Positions 1-9,741 of a stretch of 64,000 bases of DNA are shown piece after piece; the stretch's first letter is position 1; every line of letters begins with the position of its first letter. The notes under the pieces are model-generated. The model ran no database searches. It had not been told where the DNA came from and saw only the letters and a list, made by a program, of their open reading frames with translations. Position numbers and translations under genes: made by a program. Origin of the DNA: Neobacillus niacini (GTDB lineage: Bacteria > Bacillota > Bacilli > Bacillales > Cytobacillaceae); NCBI RefSeq assembly GCF_023715785.1, contig NZ_JAMBOX010000001.1, positions 806,001 to 870,000 of the forward strand, read 5' to 3'.

Positions 1-1061
1 ACAAACTCTCCGTTCACATAGCCGATATTCATCCGGACAAAGTCCTCGGCGCCCATTGACGAAACAATCCGACGGCCGAGCTTGACTGTCACCTTCTGCC
101 GAACCGGCTCCGGAATGCCCAAATACTTGCAAACCAGCGGACGGGCGAACCATTCCAAAGCCAAATAAGCTGACACAGGATAGCCCGGAACACCGACAAC
201 AATCTTCCCATTCACTTTTCCCAAAATGACCGGCTTGCCGGGTCGAGCGGCGACCCCATGGGTAAATACGGTGCCGATTTCGTTAATAATGTGGACGGTG
301 TAGTCTTTGCGGCCTGCTGATGACCCGGCGTTAATCACGATAAAATCGGATGTTTCCGATGCTTCTAGCAGCACTTGCTTTATATTCTCGGGCTCATCCT
401 TGACAATCCGGTGAAGCCGCGGCTCTCCGCCCCACTCCCTAATAAAATTGGTAAAAACCGTCCCGTTAAATTCAACAATTTTTCCAGGATCCATTTCAGA
501 ACCGGGCTCGACAAGCTCATTTCCCGTTGGAATGACAGTGACAACCGGCTTCTTGACGACCAGAACCTTCAATAATCGAGAAGTCAGCAGAATCCCTAAA
601 TCGGCTGGGCGCAGCTTATGCCCCTGCGGAAACAGCATTTCCTCCTGGACAATGTCCTCGCCAATCGGGCGGATATGCTGCCAAGGTGTTGCAGGCTCGA
701 TAATTTCAATCGTATCATCGTCTAGCACCTGTACGTTTTCAATCATAATGACCGCATTAAATGGCGATGGAATCGCATTGCCAGTGTCGACATAAACAAA
801 CTGATTGCCGCGCTTTAAATGAAGCGGATTCTGCTCATGGGCGGAATAGGTGGTTTCAGCGATAACCGCGACCCCATCCATCGCCGAAGCGTGGTAATGC
901 GGTGTTGAAATCGGTGCAAAAATTGGCTCTGCTGTGACCCGTCCTAACGCATCGACCGCCGGAATCCATTCTGTTTCAGGGGTCAGATCGAATGCAGCAA
1001 GAATTTCGTCTCTGGCCTCAGTCCGTGGTTTATCTTCCAGGTAAATTTTCCGTTTGTACAT
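1..1061 (-). CDS. MoeA-like molybdopterin molybdenumtransferase, partial (C-terminus beyond window)
   Basis: About 353 residues are visible. The start ATG is at 1061 behind a good Shine-Dalgarno (GAGGAGGC). The protein reads as a MoeA/GphA family member. It has the HYHASAMDGVAV stretch near residue 55, a TGNELV motif near residue 180, an INAGSSAGRKDYT motif near 240 and GVPGYPVSAY near 290. MoeA-type proteins insert molybdenum into adenylated molybdopterin during cofactor synthesis. The neighbouring gene, 14 nt upstream in the same direction, is a second, divergent MoeA paralogue, so the two are probably co-transcribed. Many Firmicutes MoeA paralogues carry a C-terminal periplasmic-binding-like domain. 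That part would lie left of the window, so its presence is unknown. Confidence 0.9.
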   Translation of the reverse strand, partial: MYKRKIYLEDKPRTEARDEILAAFDLTPETEWIPAVDALGRVTAEPIFAPISTPHYHASAMDGVAVIAETTYSAHEQNPLHLKRGNQFVYVDTGNAIPSPFNAVIMIENVQVLDDDTIEIIEPATPWQHIRPIGEDIVQEEMLFPQGHKLRPADLGILLTSRLLKVLVVKKPVVTVIPTGNELVEPGSEMDPGKIVEFNGTVFTNFIREWGGEPRLHRIVKDEPENIKQVLLEASETSDFIVINAGSSAGRKDYTVHIINEIGTVFTHGVAARPGKPVILGKVNGKIVVGVPGYPVSAYLALEWFARPLVCKYLGIPEPVRQKVTVKLGRRIVSSMGAEDFVRMNIGYVNGEF

Positions 1062-1075
1062 GACTGTGCCTCCTC

Positions 1076-2308
1076 TTACCGTGACGGAATCACAGGAACG
1101 TATTCACCCTGTGACACGCCTTCTTTTTCTGAACTAATCTCGACGATGCCATCGCTTTTGACCAGCGTCGTAATCAAGCCCGATTTGCCGATAATCGGCT
1201 CGGCCCACCACTCGCCGTCTTTTTCCTCAAGCCTAACACGAATATAATCGGACCGCCCCATCGACGATGGAATGTTTTTCGTAATCCGAGCGAACACCCG
1301 CTCCGGCCTCCGTTCCAATTTTTCGCCGGAAAGCTTTCGTAAAATCCGCTCGCCAAATAATTTAAAAATAATCATCGCCGAGGCTGGATGCCCTGGCAGG
1401 CCAATCACCGGTTTACCATCCGCTACTGCCAAAATTGTCGGTTTTCCCGGCTTGATGGAGATGCCGTGAACAAATACGCCAGGCTCGCCTAATGACTGAA
1501 TCACTTCGGTGGTATAATCCTTGGCCCCTACGGAGCTGCCGCCGGACATAATTAAACAGTCAACCTGTTCATACAGTTCACGGGCACGCTGGCTAAATTC
1601 CTCATAATCATCCTTGACGATTCCGCCGTAAATGACCTCGACGTTCCAGTCGCTGGCCAATCCGGCAATCGTCAGTCCGTTGATGTCGCGAATTTGGCCC
1701 ACCCGAAGGGATTCCGTGCTATAAGGAACAATTTCATCCCCGGACGACAAGTAACCGGCTTTGAGTTTTCGATAGACAGTGACATGGGTGATTCCTAAGG
1801 AGGCGAGTGCTCCCAACTCCTGGGCGCGCAGCTTCGTCCCCTTTTCGAGAAGAACCTCCCCTTTACGGATATCTTCGCCCGCACGAATCACATTTTCTCC
1901 AGGCGCTATCTGCTTATATGTATTCAAAAGACCGTCAACATCCTCGACATGCTCAATCATGATGACGCTGTCACTGCCGGCCGGAAGCATGCCGCCGGTC
2001 GGGACGTATACCGCCTGCCCTAAACGGACCGCAACGTCAGGGACCTCGCCCATCTTGACTTCACCGGCCACGTTGAGGAAGCCAGGCATCGACTCGGATG
2101 AACCATACGTATCTTTCGCGCGGACTGCATAGCCGTCGACAGTAGACCGGTCAAAGCCCGGGACATTTTCCTTCGCGGTCACCGGTTCGGCGAGAATATA
2201 ATGGAGGGCTTCCGCAAGCTCCTTCACCTCGGTTCGTTCCAGCGCCGCAACCTGTTCATCTATTAAAGCAAATGTCTCTTCGACTGTTTTTACTTTGAAA
2301 AATTGCAT
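1076..2308 (-). CDS. moeA: Molybdopterin molybdenumtransferase MoeA
   Basis: This is a protein of about 410 residues, full length for the family. It shows the N-terminal PGFDRSTVDGYAV signature (about residues 50-62), the SGGSSVGAKDY motif of the MoCF/MogA-like catalytic domain (about 255-265) and GLPGHPASA (about 303-311). It ligates molybdate to the dithiolene of molybdopterin. I chose the ATG at 2308. The TTG at 2317 sits only 2 nt from the AAGGGGG ribosome binding site, whereas the ATG is 11 nt away. It lies between mobA and a second moeA-like gene in the formate dehydrogenase cluster, consistent with supplying the cofactor for FdnG. Confidence 0.95.
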   Translation of the reverse strand: MQFFKVKTVEETFALIDEQVAALERTEVKELAEALHYILAEPVTAKENVPGFDRSTVDGYAVRAKDTYGSSESMPGFLNVAGEVKMGEVPDVAVRLGQAVYVPTGGMLPAGSDSVIMIEHVEDVDGLLNTYKQIAPGENVIRAGEDIRKGEVLLEKGTKLRAQELGALASLGITHVTVYRKLKAGYLSSGDEIVPYSTESLRVGQIRDINGLTIAGLASDWNVEVIYGGIVKDDYEEFSQRARELYEQVDCLIMSGGSSVGAKDYTTEVIQSLGEPGVFVHGISIKPGKPTILAVADGKPVIGLPGHPASAMIIFKLFGERILRKLSGEKLERRPERVFARITKNIPSSMGRSDYIRVRLEEKDGEWWAEPIIGKSGLITTLVKSDGIVEISSEKEGVSQGEYVPVIPSR

Positions 2309-2330
2309 GGTTTCCAAGTCCCCCTTACGT

Positions 2331-2924
2331 TCAGCTTTTTGCCCAGTTCTTCGCGTCCTCGTACTCGTTCGGATGATTCATGTTGAAAAAGACCCGGTCC
2401 AAATCCAACTGGTTAAAGCTTCCAAGCTCTGTTTCTGTTAAATATAACACATTTAAGCGGTCGAGCAGGTGTTTCATGCGCAAATTACCTGCTTTAATGC
2501 ATTTCGCCGCCTCTTCGGCCGCTGATCTTTTAAAAACAGCAAATAGCGGATGCTGTTTGCCGCCTATAACCGGAATGACGGCATCGTATTCCCCGCATTT
2601 TTCTGCCATTGCCGCCGCTAGCTCGCCGGAAACAAACGGCATGTCGCAGGCAACGAGAACGTTTACCTCATGGGAGCTTGCCTCCAATCCAGCATGCAGT
2701 CCTGCAAGTGGCCCCATTCCCGGATAATGGTCTGAGGCCATTTTTACCCCTAGGAATTGATAGGCAGCCGGGTCATTTGTGACGAGAATCGTTTCGGCAA
2801 AATGCTCCGCAAGGATGTCTCGAATTCTTTCAATATTAGTTTTTTCATTTATTTTTAAAAGCGCTTTATTGGTGCCCATCCGGCTGGATTTGCCTCCGGA
2901 TAATAGAATGGCTGCAGCGTTCAT
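2331..2924 (-). CDS. mobA: Molybdenum cofactor guanylyltransferase MobA
   Basis: This is a nucleotidyltransferase of about 197 residues. The N-terminus has the LSGGKSSRMGTNKALL signature (residues 8-23), followed by a DMPF motif near residue 95. MobA attaches GMP to molybdenum cofactor, giving the MGD form used by DMSO-reductase-family enzymes such as the formate dehydrogenase upstream. An upstream in-frame ATG exists at 2975, but the ATG at 2924 has the correctly spaced AAGAGGTG site, so the shorter start is preferred. It is followed by moeA 22 nt downstream. Confidence 0.93.
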   Translation of the reverse strand: MNAAAILLSGGKSSRMGTNKALLKINEKTNIERIRDILAEHFAETILVTNDPAAYQFLGVKMASDHYPGMGPLAGLHAGLEASSHEVNVLVACDMPFVSGELAAAMAEKCGEYDAVIPVIGGKQHPLFAVFKRSAAEEAAKCIKAGNLRMKHLLDRLNVLYLTETELGSFNQLDLDRVFFNMNHPNEYEDAKNWAKS

Positions 2925-3001
2925 CAACAGCACCTCTTTTTCATATTTTAAAAAGCGATTCCTCTCCAGAACCAAATTGGATACCGGAGCGGAATCGCTG
3001 C

Positions 3002-3811
3002 TTAATTTGGCTGTTTCTTTTCTCCGACTGCCTTGTAGCCGTTTTCCTGAGCGACAAAATCGAGGTGAATCGAATTTAAGTCAAGCAGGGCCGCGCTCGG
3101 TTTTTCAATGTATTGTCTTGTATCAATAATTTTAATATAGCCGTTACAGTCTTCGCAAACCTGGATTTGCGAAGTGGCGTCTCCTTCAATCGTAAGAAAC
3201 TTGATTTTTTCATAATCTTCAGTACCGCAATGCGAGCATTCCAGGCGCTTTGCTCTCCAATGCGCGAGACAGCGCGGACAGTGAAGGACCTTTTTGCCCT
3301 CATCCTCGAGGGCAGCCAGCCTGACCGGTTCGCCGCAGACAGGGCAACCAGCGCCAGGAACCCCGCGGTCAAGCTCAGGCTGGATCATTTCTGCGGTTTT
3401 CTGCAGATAAGGTCTTAGTGCAGTCTCCGCAAGGAATTGCGGAATCCATGGCTCAAGTCCATGCTCTTCGGCAAAGCTTTCAAAGTAAACATGATTGAAG
3501 GAAAAAGCTTCCTCAATCCAGCGAATCGCAGTTTCTTCGTTCAGCAAGCCCTCAATGCCTGAAAGCTTTGCCTCTAGCTCTGGATTGTGGTTGATTAATA
3601 ATGTGTTTATATCCTCTATCCACTGTTGGAATAGTGAAATTTCAAAGTCAATAGCCGTTAATGCGGCCGCCGGCACCCCTGCAGCCATTGCCGCTTTGTC
3701 TAGGTTCGGCTTGATTGTTTCCGGATTAATCATCCCTTTCCACTGTGCCTGAAGCCGGATGAGTTCTTTTTGCAGATTTTGATATTCCTTCGAAACAACG
3801 GACTTAATCAT
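3002..3811 (-). CDS. fdhE: Formate dehydrogenase accessory protein FdhE
   Basis: This protein has 269 residues. The C-terminal half carries the paired zinc/iron-ribbon motifs of FdhE: CPVCG near residue 156, CPRC near 178, CSHCG near 193 and CEDC near 218. FdhE is a cytoplasmic, rubredoxin-like chaperone needed for assembly of respiratory formate dehydrogenase before Tat export. It lies immediately after the terminator of the fdnGHI operon and upstream of mobA-moeA, so it may be transcribed by read-through or by its own promoter in the 3812-4021 gap. The start ATG at 3811 has a GAGGTGA site. Confidence 0.93.
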   Translation of the reverse strand: MIKSVVSKEYQNLQKELIRLQAQWKGMINPETIKPNLDKAAMAAGVPAAALTAIDFEISLFQQWIEDINTLLINHNPELEAKLSGIEGLLNEETAIRWIEEAFSFNHVYFESFAEEHGLEPWIPQFLAETALRPYLQKTAEMIQPELDRGVPGAGCPVCGEPVRLAALEDEGKKVLHCPRCLAHWRAKRLECSHCGTEDYEKIKFLTIEGDATSQIQVCEDCNGYIKIIDTRQYIEKPSAALLDLNSIHLDFVAQENGYKAVGEKKQPN

Positions 3812-3950
3812 GTCGCTTCACCTCGTTTTCTTTTTTTGAAGCCTTTATTAAAGCGGCCATCGGCCGTTCGCCGCTTGCCAATTATCTTCTAGTTTATCAT
3901 TTGTTAGATAGTGAAAATCTATAATTTTTTGAAAATAGTCTTTTTTTAAA

Positions 3951-3984
3951 GGGAAAGGCTGTCCGGTAACAGACAGCCATTCCC
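3951..3984 (-). terminator. Rho-independent terminator after fdnI
   Basis: A 13-position stem with one A/A mismatch (GGGAAxGGCTGTC pairing with GACAGCCxTTCCC) and an 8-nt loop is followed on the minus strand by a T-rich run. It separates the fdnGHI structural genes from fdhE. Confidence 0.8.
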
Positions 3985-4021
3985 GTTTATTAAAATTTCA
4001 ATTGTCTAGTTGCGTTCGCTA

Positions 4022-4735
4022 TTATGCGCCTTTTTTATGCTTTGGATCATCAAGGTTAGGAAAGTTCCCCTTCTTGACTTCTTCATCATACCAGTCGGCA
4101 TAGTGGCCTTTTGCCCACCAAGCAGGAACCTTGCCGGTTACAACGCCAGACCAGCCTGGACGTGAATGCTTGTGGATGACACTAAGATAAATGTGTCCGA
4201 CAATAACAGCGATTCCTAATGCGAATCCGATGTTATGAAGAACATAGCCCCATTGAACTAATGCTCTTGGGAAGTACTCAGGAAACCACATTGTAAATCC
4301 GGAAAAAATGACCAATATAGCACAGAACATCTGAAGGATTGAGTTAATCTTCTCTCCAGCGTTAAAGAAGGTCTGTCTCACATGATCAAACTTTAAGCCA
4401 AACAATTCTTTCACAAAGTTTCCAAAGAACGCTATATCTCGTTTCTTCCATGTGATCAATTCTTTCATCCACAACATGAACCACTTCGGGCTGAAAATCA
4501 GCAAAATAAACGTCGGCGTGATGAAAGCTACGGCAAAGATTCTGTGGAGCAACCGTGCATTGGCTGGGCCGCCAAGAACCGGATACAGCCAGTCAAAGAA
4601 TTCGGTGTACATTGGCAGCGCCGTGATGTAAAGAGCAAAGAATGAAAGACCATTTATAGCGTGGGCCCAAACAAATGCTTTTGGAAAACGTCTGATCTGT
4701 TGGTTTGCCTTCGGGTGCTTCTGAACATTACTCAT
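4022..4735 (-). CDS. fdnI: Formate dehydrogenase cytochrome b556 (gamma) subunit
   Basis: This is a 237-residue integral membrane protein of the FdnI/FdoI type. It has four predicted membrane segments with histidines in and beside them, including the H-x-Y-L-S-V-I-H-K-H stretch near the C-terminus, as expected for the two haem b groups. It receives electrons from the FdnH iron-sulfur subunit and reduces quinone. The ATG at 4735 overlaps the fdnH stop by 8 nt (ATGAGTAA) and has GGTGGTGAG upstream, so translation is probably coupled. A more upstream GTG at 4750 is less likely. The 3' end is followed by a strong terminator. Confidence 0.93.
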   Translation of the reverse strand: MSNVQKHPKANQQIRRFPKAFVWAHAINGLSFFALYITALPMYTEFFDWLYPVLGGPANARLLHRIFAVAFITPTFILLIFSPKWFMLWMKELITWKKRDIAFFGNFVKELFGLKFDHVRQTFFNAGEKINSILQMFCAILVIFSGFTMWFPEYFPRALVQWGYVLHNIGFALGIAVIVGHIYLSVIHKHSRPGWSGVVTGKVPAWWAKGHYADWYDEEVKKGNFPNLDDPKHKKGA

Positions 4736-5555
4736 GGCTCTCACCACCATTCTCTTGCTCTGTTTTTTTGCTGAAAAACTTATTCGTTACAAATGCACCG
4801 ACAAGGGCCATTGTTGTTGCACCAAGCATCAACTTGCCGACTGGCTGGGCATAATCCTTCCATACTACTGCAGAGGTCGGCACTTTTGGATTTTCAGGCA
4901 AGCCGTATACAGACGGTTTCTCTGCTAACACGTATACAGTATGCGTTCCGCCAACGCCTTGTGGGTTGTACACTTGGGCGTTAGGGTAACGGTCCTTGAT
5001 TTCCTGAACGCGTTTCTCCGCTTTTTGAATCATGGCATCTTTATCGCCAAACTCCATGGCACCTGTGTGGCAGGTTGTTACGCAGGCAGGCTGTAACCCT
5101 TCTTCCAAACGGTCGGTACACATGGTGCATTTGTGTGCTTTACGGTATTCTTTACCGTTTTTATCTTTGTACTCTTTCAAAGAAATGACTTCGAACGGAC
5201 AGTTTTGGACGCAATAGCCGCAGCCTACGCACTTGTCGTGGTCAATAACTACAGTTCCAAATTCCGTGTAGCTGATTGCATTCTCCGGGCAAACCTTTTC
5301 GCAGGCTGCATCTGTACAATGGAAGCAGGATGAATGGCGGAACAAGTAATCCAGGCCGCCCTTGGAATTCTCGTGCTCGACAAACTGGAGCACGTTCCAA
5401 GTATCCGCTGTAGTCTTTGCATGTGACTGAGAACTGCCTAAGAATTCCGTTTGTTCAGCAGGAAGGTCGTTCCAATTTTTACAGGCTACCATACACGCAC
5501 GGCATCCGTCACATTTTGTTACGTCGACAAATTTTACATATTCTTTCTTAGCCAT
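4728..5555 (-). CDS. fdnH: Formate dehydrogenase iron-sulfur (beta) subunit
   Basis: This 275-residue ferredoxin-like subunit has four cysteine clusters. The first is C-x2-C-x2-C-x3-C at residues 15-25; then come the CFHC...C...CP group near 93, CVGCGYCVQNCP near 124 and CTMC...C...C near 157. This matches the four [4Fe-4S] clusters of FdnH. A C-terminal hydrophobic helix (about residues 238-258) anchors it in the membrane, as in FdnH. Its ATG overlaps the fdnG stop by one base (TAATG) and has AAGGAGGG inside fdnG, indicating translational coupling. It passes electrons from the selenoprotein FdnG to FdnI. Confidence 0.96.
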   Translation of the reverse strand: MAKKEYVKFVDVTKCDGCRACMVACKNWNDLPAEQTEFLGSSQSHAKTTADTWNVLQFVEHENSKGGLDYLFRHSSCFHCTDAACEKVCPENAISYTEFGTVVIDHDKCVGCGYCVQNCPFEVISLKEYKDKNGKEYRKAHKCTMCTDRLEEGLQPACVTTCHTGAMEFGDKDAMIQKAEKRVQEIKDRYPNAQVYNPQGVGGTHTVYVLAEKPSVYGLPENPKVPTSAVVWKDYAQPVGKLMLGATTMALVGAFVTNKFFSKKTEQENGGESHE

Positions 5556-8545
5556 TAGTCAGCCCTCCTTATATCGCAGAGGAATGCTTTGTATTCTGGA
5601 ATCTGTGTGTTGGCATCTCCGATATGCGGCGTCAGGCGGTTTGCTGTATCCCCTGTAGCATATCCTTTGAAGCCGAAATGCCATGGCATCCCAACTTGGT
5701 GCACTACCTTACCTCTTACTTTGAAAGGCTTATAACGCTTCGTTACCATCGCGTAAGCAGTGATTTCTCCTCGTGCTGTAGAGACTTTAATTTTGTCTTT
5801 ATTCTTAATGCCTTTTTCCTTAGCCAGCTCTTCGCTAATTTCTACATACATAAAAGCGGAAAGCTCTGACAGCCATTCTTGGTTACGGGTCATCGTGCCG
5901 GATTGCCAATGCTCTGATACACGGTAAGTTGTCGCGATAATCGGGTAATCCGCTTTAAAGCCTTTTTTGTTGAAGTCGCCTTCATGAATCACGACAGCCG
6001 GGTTTAATTCTACAGATGAGAACGCATTTGGCACTGGGCTTTCAAATGGTTCATAGTGTTCAGGGAACGGACCTTCATTCATGGTAGGTGCGTAAAGCAG
6101 TCCTACACCATCTTTGTTCATCATGATTGCGCCTGTTCCGCCTGGTGCTGATGGTGCTATTGTCGCATTAAAGTCCGGTACGTCGGTTCCGACCCATTTA
6201 TTCTGAATCGCATCCCAATGGATAACTGCTTTTTCTTTGCTGTATGGTACACCATTGGCATCAGCAGATGCACGGTTGTATAGAATCCGGCGGTTCATCG
6301 GCCAAGCAAATGACCAGTTCAAGAAGTTGCCGCCGCCTGTATCTTTGTTGTCACGGTTCTTGGAACGGTTCTTGCCTTCTTCCGGATAGAAACCGCTGTA
6401 AATCCAGTTGCCGCTTGATGTGGTTCCATCGTCTTTTAAGGCACCGAATCCAGGAAGCAATTTGCCTGTAGTCAGGTCATAACCGTTAATTTCCTTACAA
6501 ACCAGATCGATATCCGGCTCATGGCCATCGCCATAGTTCCAATCAAGTGCCAAGAACGGTGCAGCAGCCGCACTTGTGTCTCCGGCATACATCTTTTTGA
6601 GTCTCAGCGCCAGGTCATGAACCATGTCAAGGTCTGGGCGTGAATCTCCTTTTGGTTCAATCGCTCTCCAGCGGTATTGCATCCAGCGTCCGCTGTTCGA
6701 TACACTGCCCTCTTTTTCATATGAAGAACATGCTGGAAGGAAGAACACTTCTGTGTTGATCTTAGATGGGTCGCTGCCCGCTTCTTTTTTCCAGAATGCT
6801 GCTGTTTCGGTTTCCCAAAGGTCTACAGCTACCAGCCATTTCAGGTTGCCAAGGGCTTCTTTTTCTCTGCCGGCGTTAGGTCCGCCAACAACTGGGTTTG
6901 TTCCCCATAGGAAGGCTCCCTCAAGCTCCTTGTTGAACATCGCTTTGAATAAGAAAATGTGCGAGTAGTTCTTTGCACCTGGTTTTGGCAGGAACTGATA
7001 GCCAAACTCGTTTTCTGCAGTTGCATTTTGCCCATACCAGGATTTCAATAAGCTGACCACGAATTTTGGTCTGTTGCTCCAATAACCTGATGGAGGTGTT
7101 TCTTTTTTCAAATATCCTTCAAGTGTCGCATGCTCAGGTACAGATTGCTTAGGAATCGCTAGGTAACCAGTTAAGTTATCCCAAAGTAATCCGAAGTCAG
7201 TAGATCCTTGTACGTTGGACTCACCGCGCATGGCGTTGATTCCTCCGCCAGGGAGACCAATGTTGCCAAGCAGCATTTGGATGATTGCGAAAGCACGTAC
7301 GTTTTGTGAACCAACCGTATGCTGGGTAGTGCCCATTGCGTACAAAATAGTGCCGGACTTGCCGACTTTTCCTGTTGCGCAGAATGCTTCATACACTTTT
7401 AGCAAATCTTCTTTTGGTGTACCTGTTACAGATGAAACTGTATCTACATCATAGCGTGAATAATGCTTCTTCATTAATTGGAACACGGAACGCGGATGCT
7501 CCAATGTTGGGTCTTTAACCGGCTGTCCATCCGGACCGACTGCAAGCGCCCATTTTGTTTTATCATAGCTGCGTTTTGCTTCGTCATAGCCAGAGAACAG
7601 GCCGTCATTGAAATCATAGCCATCGGCAACAATAAAGGATGCATTTGTATAGTTCACGACATAATCTTTGTGAATGAGATTATTGTCCAAAGCGTATTTA
7701 ATCATCCCGCCCATAAAGGCAATATCTGTACCGGAACGAAGCGGCGCGTAAATATCAGAGACTGCTGAAGTGCGAGTATAACGCGGGTCAACACTGACGA
7801 TCTTTCCGCCTTTTTCCTTTGCTTTTGTCAGCCATCTAAAGCTGATTGGGTGATTCTCAGCAGGGTTTGCGCCCATGATGAGAGCACAATCTGTCCACTG
7901 AAGGTCATTCCAGTGGTTGGTCATTGCGCCACGACCAAATGTAGGTGCCAGACCGGCAACCGTAGAGCTGTGTCATATTCGTGCCTGGTGTTCCAGGTAA
8001 ACAACGCCAAGCCCTCTCATTAATTTAGAAACCAAATATGTTTCTTCGTTATCGAGTGCCGCACCGCCAAGGCTGGCAATCTTTTCTGTTCTATTTACAG
8101 TGATACCGTTATCTGTTACGACAAATGACTTATCACGAGTTTCCTTAGTTCGTTTGGCAATGGTGTCCATCATCCATTCCCAGTCTTTTTCTTCCCACTT
8201 ATCGCTGCCTGGGGCACGATAAAGCGGCTTCGTAATACGCTTCTCAGAAGTATAAACTTGTCTGATTGTTGTTCCTTTGCTGCAAAGCTTGCCTTCGTTG
8301 ATTGGGTTATCCGGGTCCCCTTCCGTATAAACCACAGTGTTGTCTTTTGTATGGACTAAAATTCCACAGCCCACACCGCAAAAGCAGCAAACGGTTGGTG
8401 TTACTTTTGATGAGGCAATTTTGAATTCTTTTGATTTCGCATAGGCCTTTTTCTCATTGAAGCCCAGTTCAACAACAGCCAAAGTGGCAGCGGTTGCACC
8501 AGACAGCTTTAAAAATTGCCGGCGATTCAGGTTCAATTCAACCAT
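5555..8545 (-). CDS. fdnG: Formate dehydrogenase-N catalytic (alpha) subunit, selenocysteine-containing
   Basis: One reading frame of 997 codons is interrupted only by an in-frame TGA at 7975-7973 (codon 191). Residues before and after the TGA read ARI-U-HSSTVAGLAPTFGRGAM, colinear with E. coli FdnG around its Sec196. The N-terminus has a twin-arginine signal (NRRQFLKLSG) and the C-x2-C-x3-C...C [4Fe-4S] motif (CFCGVGC...LCSKG). The rest is a full-length molybdopterin oxidoreductase with an MGD-binding C-terminal domain. The enzyme oxidises formate on the outer face of the membrane, with Sec as molybdenum ligand. The ATG at 8545 is preferred over TTG 8551 because of AAGGAG spacing. Gene callers will split it into 192-aa and 789-aa pieces. 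selABCD are not in this window. Confidence 0.93.
7944..7961 (-). promoter_or_regulatory. Bacterial SECIS apical hairpin of fdnG
   Basis: Reading the minus strand, GGTTGCCGGTCTGGCACC folds as GGU(U)GCC-GGUCU-GGC-ACC. There are six base pairs, one bulged U and a GGUCU loop. It starts 11 nt after the UGA. The bulged U, the GGUCU loop and the 11-nt spacing match the E. coli fdhF element that SelB binds (recalled from knowledge of that element). Confidence 0.85.
7973..7975 (-). other. In-frame UGA selenocysteine codon
   Basis: TGA on the minus strand lies at codon 191 of fdnG. The reading frame stays open for 190 codons before and 805 codons after it, and the position equals the catalytic Sec/Cys of the family. 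Confidence 0.88.
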
Positions 8546-8595
8546 TTTCAATCTCCTTCCCTTTTACATAAATAGAGCATCCCATTTTTTTCTTT

Positions 8596-9393
8596 TTATC
8601 TGCCAACTTCTGCCGGTTGATTCCCCCCTTCAAGGATTGCCTCCAAAGCCGGTTCGACAGTTAAGTCGTTTTCAATTCTTCCTGCCGAGGTATAAATAGT
8701 CGCCATTTTCCCTCTTAAATAGCCGACTACATCAATATTCAAGTACCTGGCTAGTTGGACAGCTTGTTTGGTGGCAGCCGTCCGTGAGCCGATGACTGGA
8801 AAGCCAAATTTGGCAGCCTTAGAGAGCATTTCATATGAAACCCTTCCGGTCGTAAGCAGCACCAACCGGCCGGGATGTAACCGCTTTCTGATAGCATGGC
8901 CAATAATTTTGTCGACCGCATTATGCCGGCCAATGTCCTCACGAATCGTGATATTGCCTGCTTCGTCAACAATACATGCCCCATGCATTCCGCCCGTTTC
9001 TAGATAAAAACGGGAATTTTGGGCAAATTCAGCACGCTTTTTTAATAGATAGCTTAGCTGATAGGTTTTATTCGAAGATACCTTATCGAATTGTTTGACA
9101 TCGGTCATTGAAAAGAATGTTACGCCTCTGCCGCATCCAGCTGTATAATGCTTTTTCTTCGAAAAGATTTGCTCTTCGTCAAAGTCTGAGCGGAGCGAAA
9201 CATGGATGCTGCCCTGTTCTTCGTTGATCACGATGGAGTCAATATCGGCTGCATCCTGAATAAATCCTTCAGAAAACAAATATCCGTATGTCCAATCCTC
9301 GAGGTCGAATTTTGTCAACTGAAAGACTGCTATTTCGTATCCATTGATGATTAAGGAAATCGGATATTCATCGGGACAACCCTTATGAATCAT
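8596..9393 (-). CDS. fdhD: Formate dehydrogenase accessory sulfurtransferase FdhD
   Basis: This protein has 265 residues. It carries the FdhD signature AGCGRG near residue 94 (a single conserved Cys rather than the E. coli CxxC), GGMHGA near 132, REDIGRHNAVDK near 151 and TTGRVSYEM near 175. FdhD relays sulfur from a cysteine desulfurase to the molybdenum cofactor of formate dehydrogenase, which is required for activity. It is the first gene of the cluster, 50 nt upstream of fdnG on the same strand, with a GAGGAGGG site before ATG 9393. Confidence 0.96.
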   Translation of the reverse strand: MIHKGCPDEYPISLIINGYEIAVFQLTKFDLEDWTYGYLFSEGFIQDAADIDSIVINEEQGSIHVSLRSDFDEEQIFSKKKHYTAGCGRGVTFFSMTDVKQFDKVSSNKTYQLSYLLKKRAEFAQNSRFYLETGGMHGACIVDEAGNITIREDIGRHNAVDKIIGHAIRKRLHPGRLVLLTTGRVSYEMLSKAAKFGFPVIGSRTAATKQAVQLARYLNIDVVGYLRGKMATIYTSAGRIENDLTVEPALEAILEGGNQPAEVGR

Positions 9394-9741
9394 TGTTTGT
9401 TCCCTCCTCTAAAGGAATAATCTTGTTTCTATACTTTACATTGTAAAAATGGCAGGTATCCGATACAGCGACATTCATCACACTGTCGAAATTTGTCCCT
9501 TATCTCAGTAGGACTATTGGAGGATATCTACCATTTTAAAGCTAAATTAAGTCTTGAAATGGCGCGTTTTTGACAACTTTCTTTCATTCCTGTCACAGAA
9601 TTTCAACAATTTTGTGAACGCACAACTTTTGTAACGTGGTAGTAGTATTTACCCAGCCTTTTGCGGGTGATTTCACTCATCGAACCAGGCATGACACTTA
9701 CCTCGCCTATTCCCATCGTACCCCCCTAACCATCAAATGAA

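Noticed and set aside
3985-4021. A further copy of the multi-hairpin element after fdnI (AATTGTCTAGTTGCG)
   Set aside because: Only about 15 bases resemble the left end of the element and no right end is present, so chance similarity cannot be excluded.
7924-7975. Reading fdnG as a pseudogene with a nonsense mutation
   Set aside because: The TGA is at the family's Sec position, the frame is otherwise intact, the SECIS hairpin has the right loop, bulge and spacing, and all accessory genes are intact.
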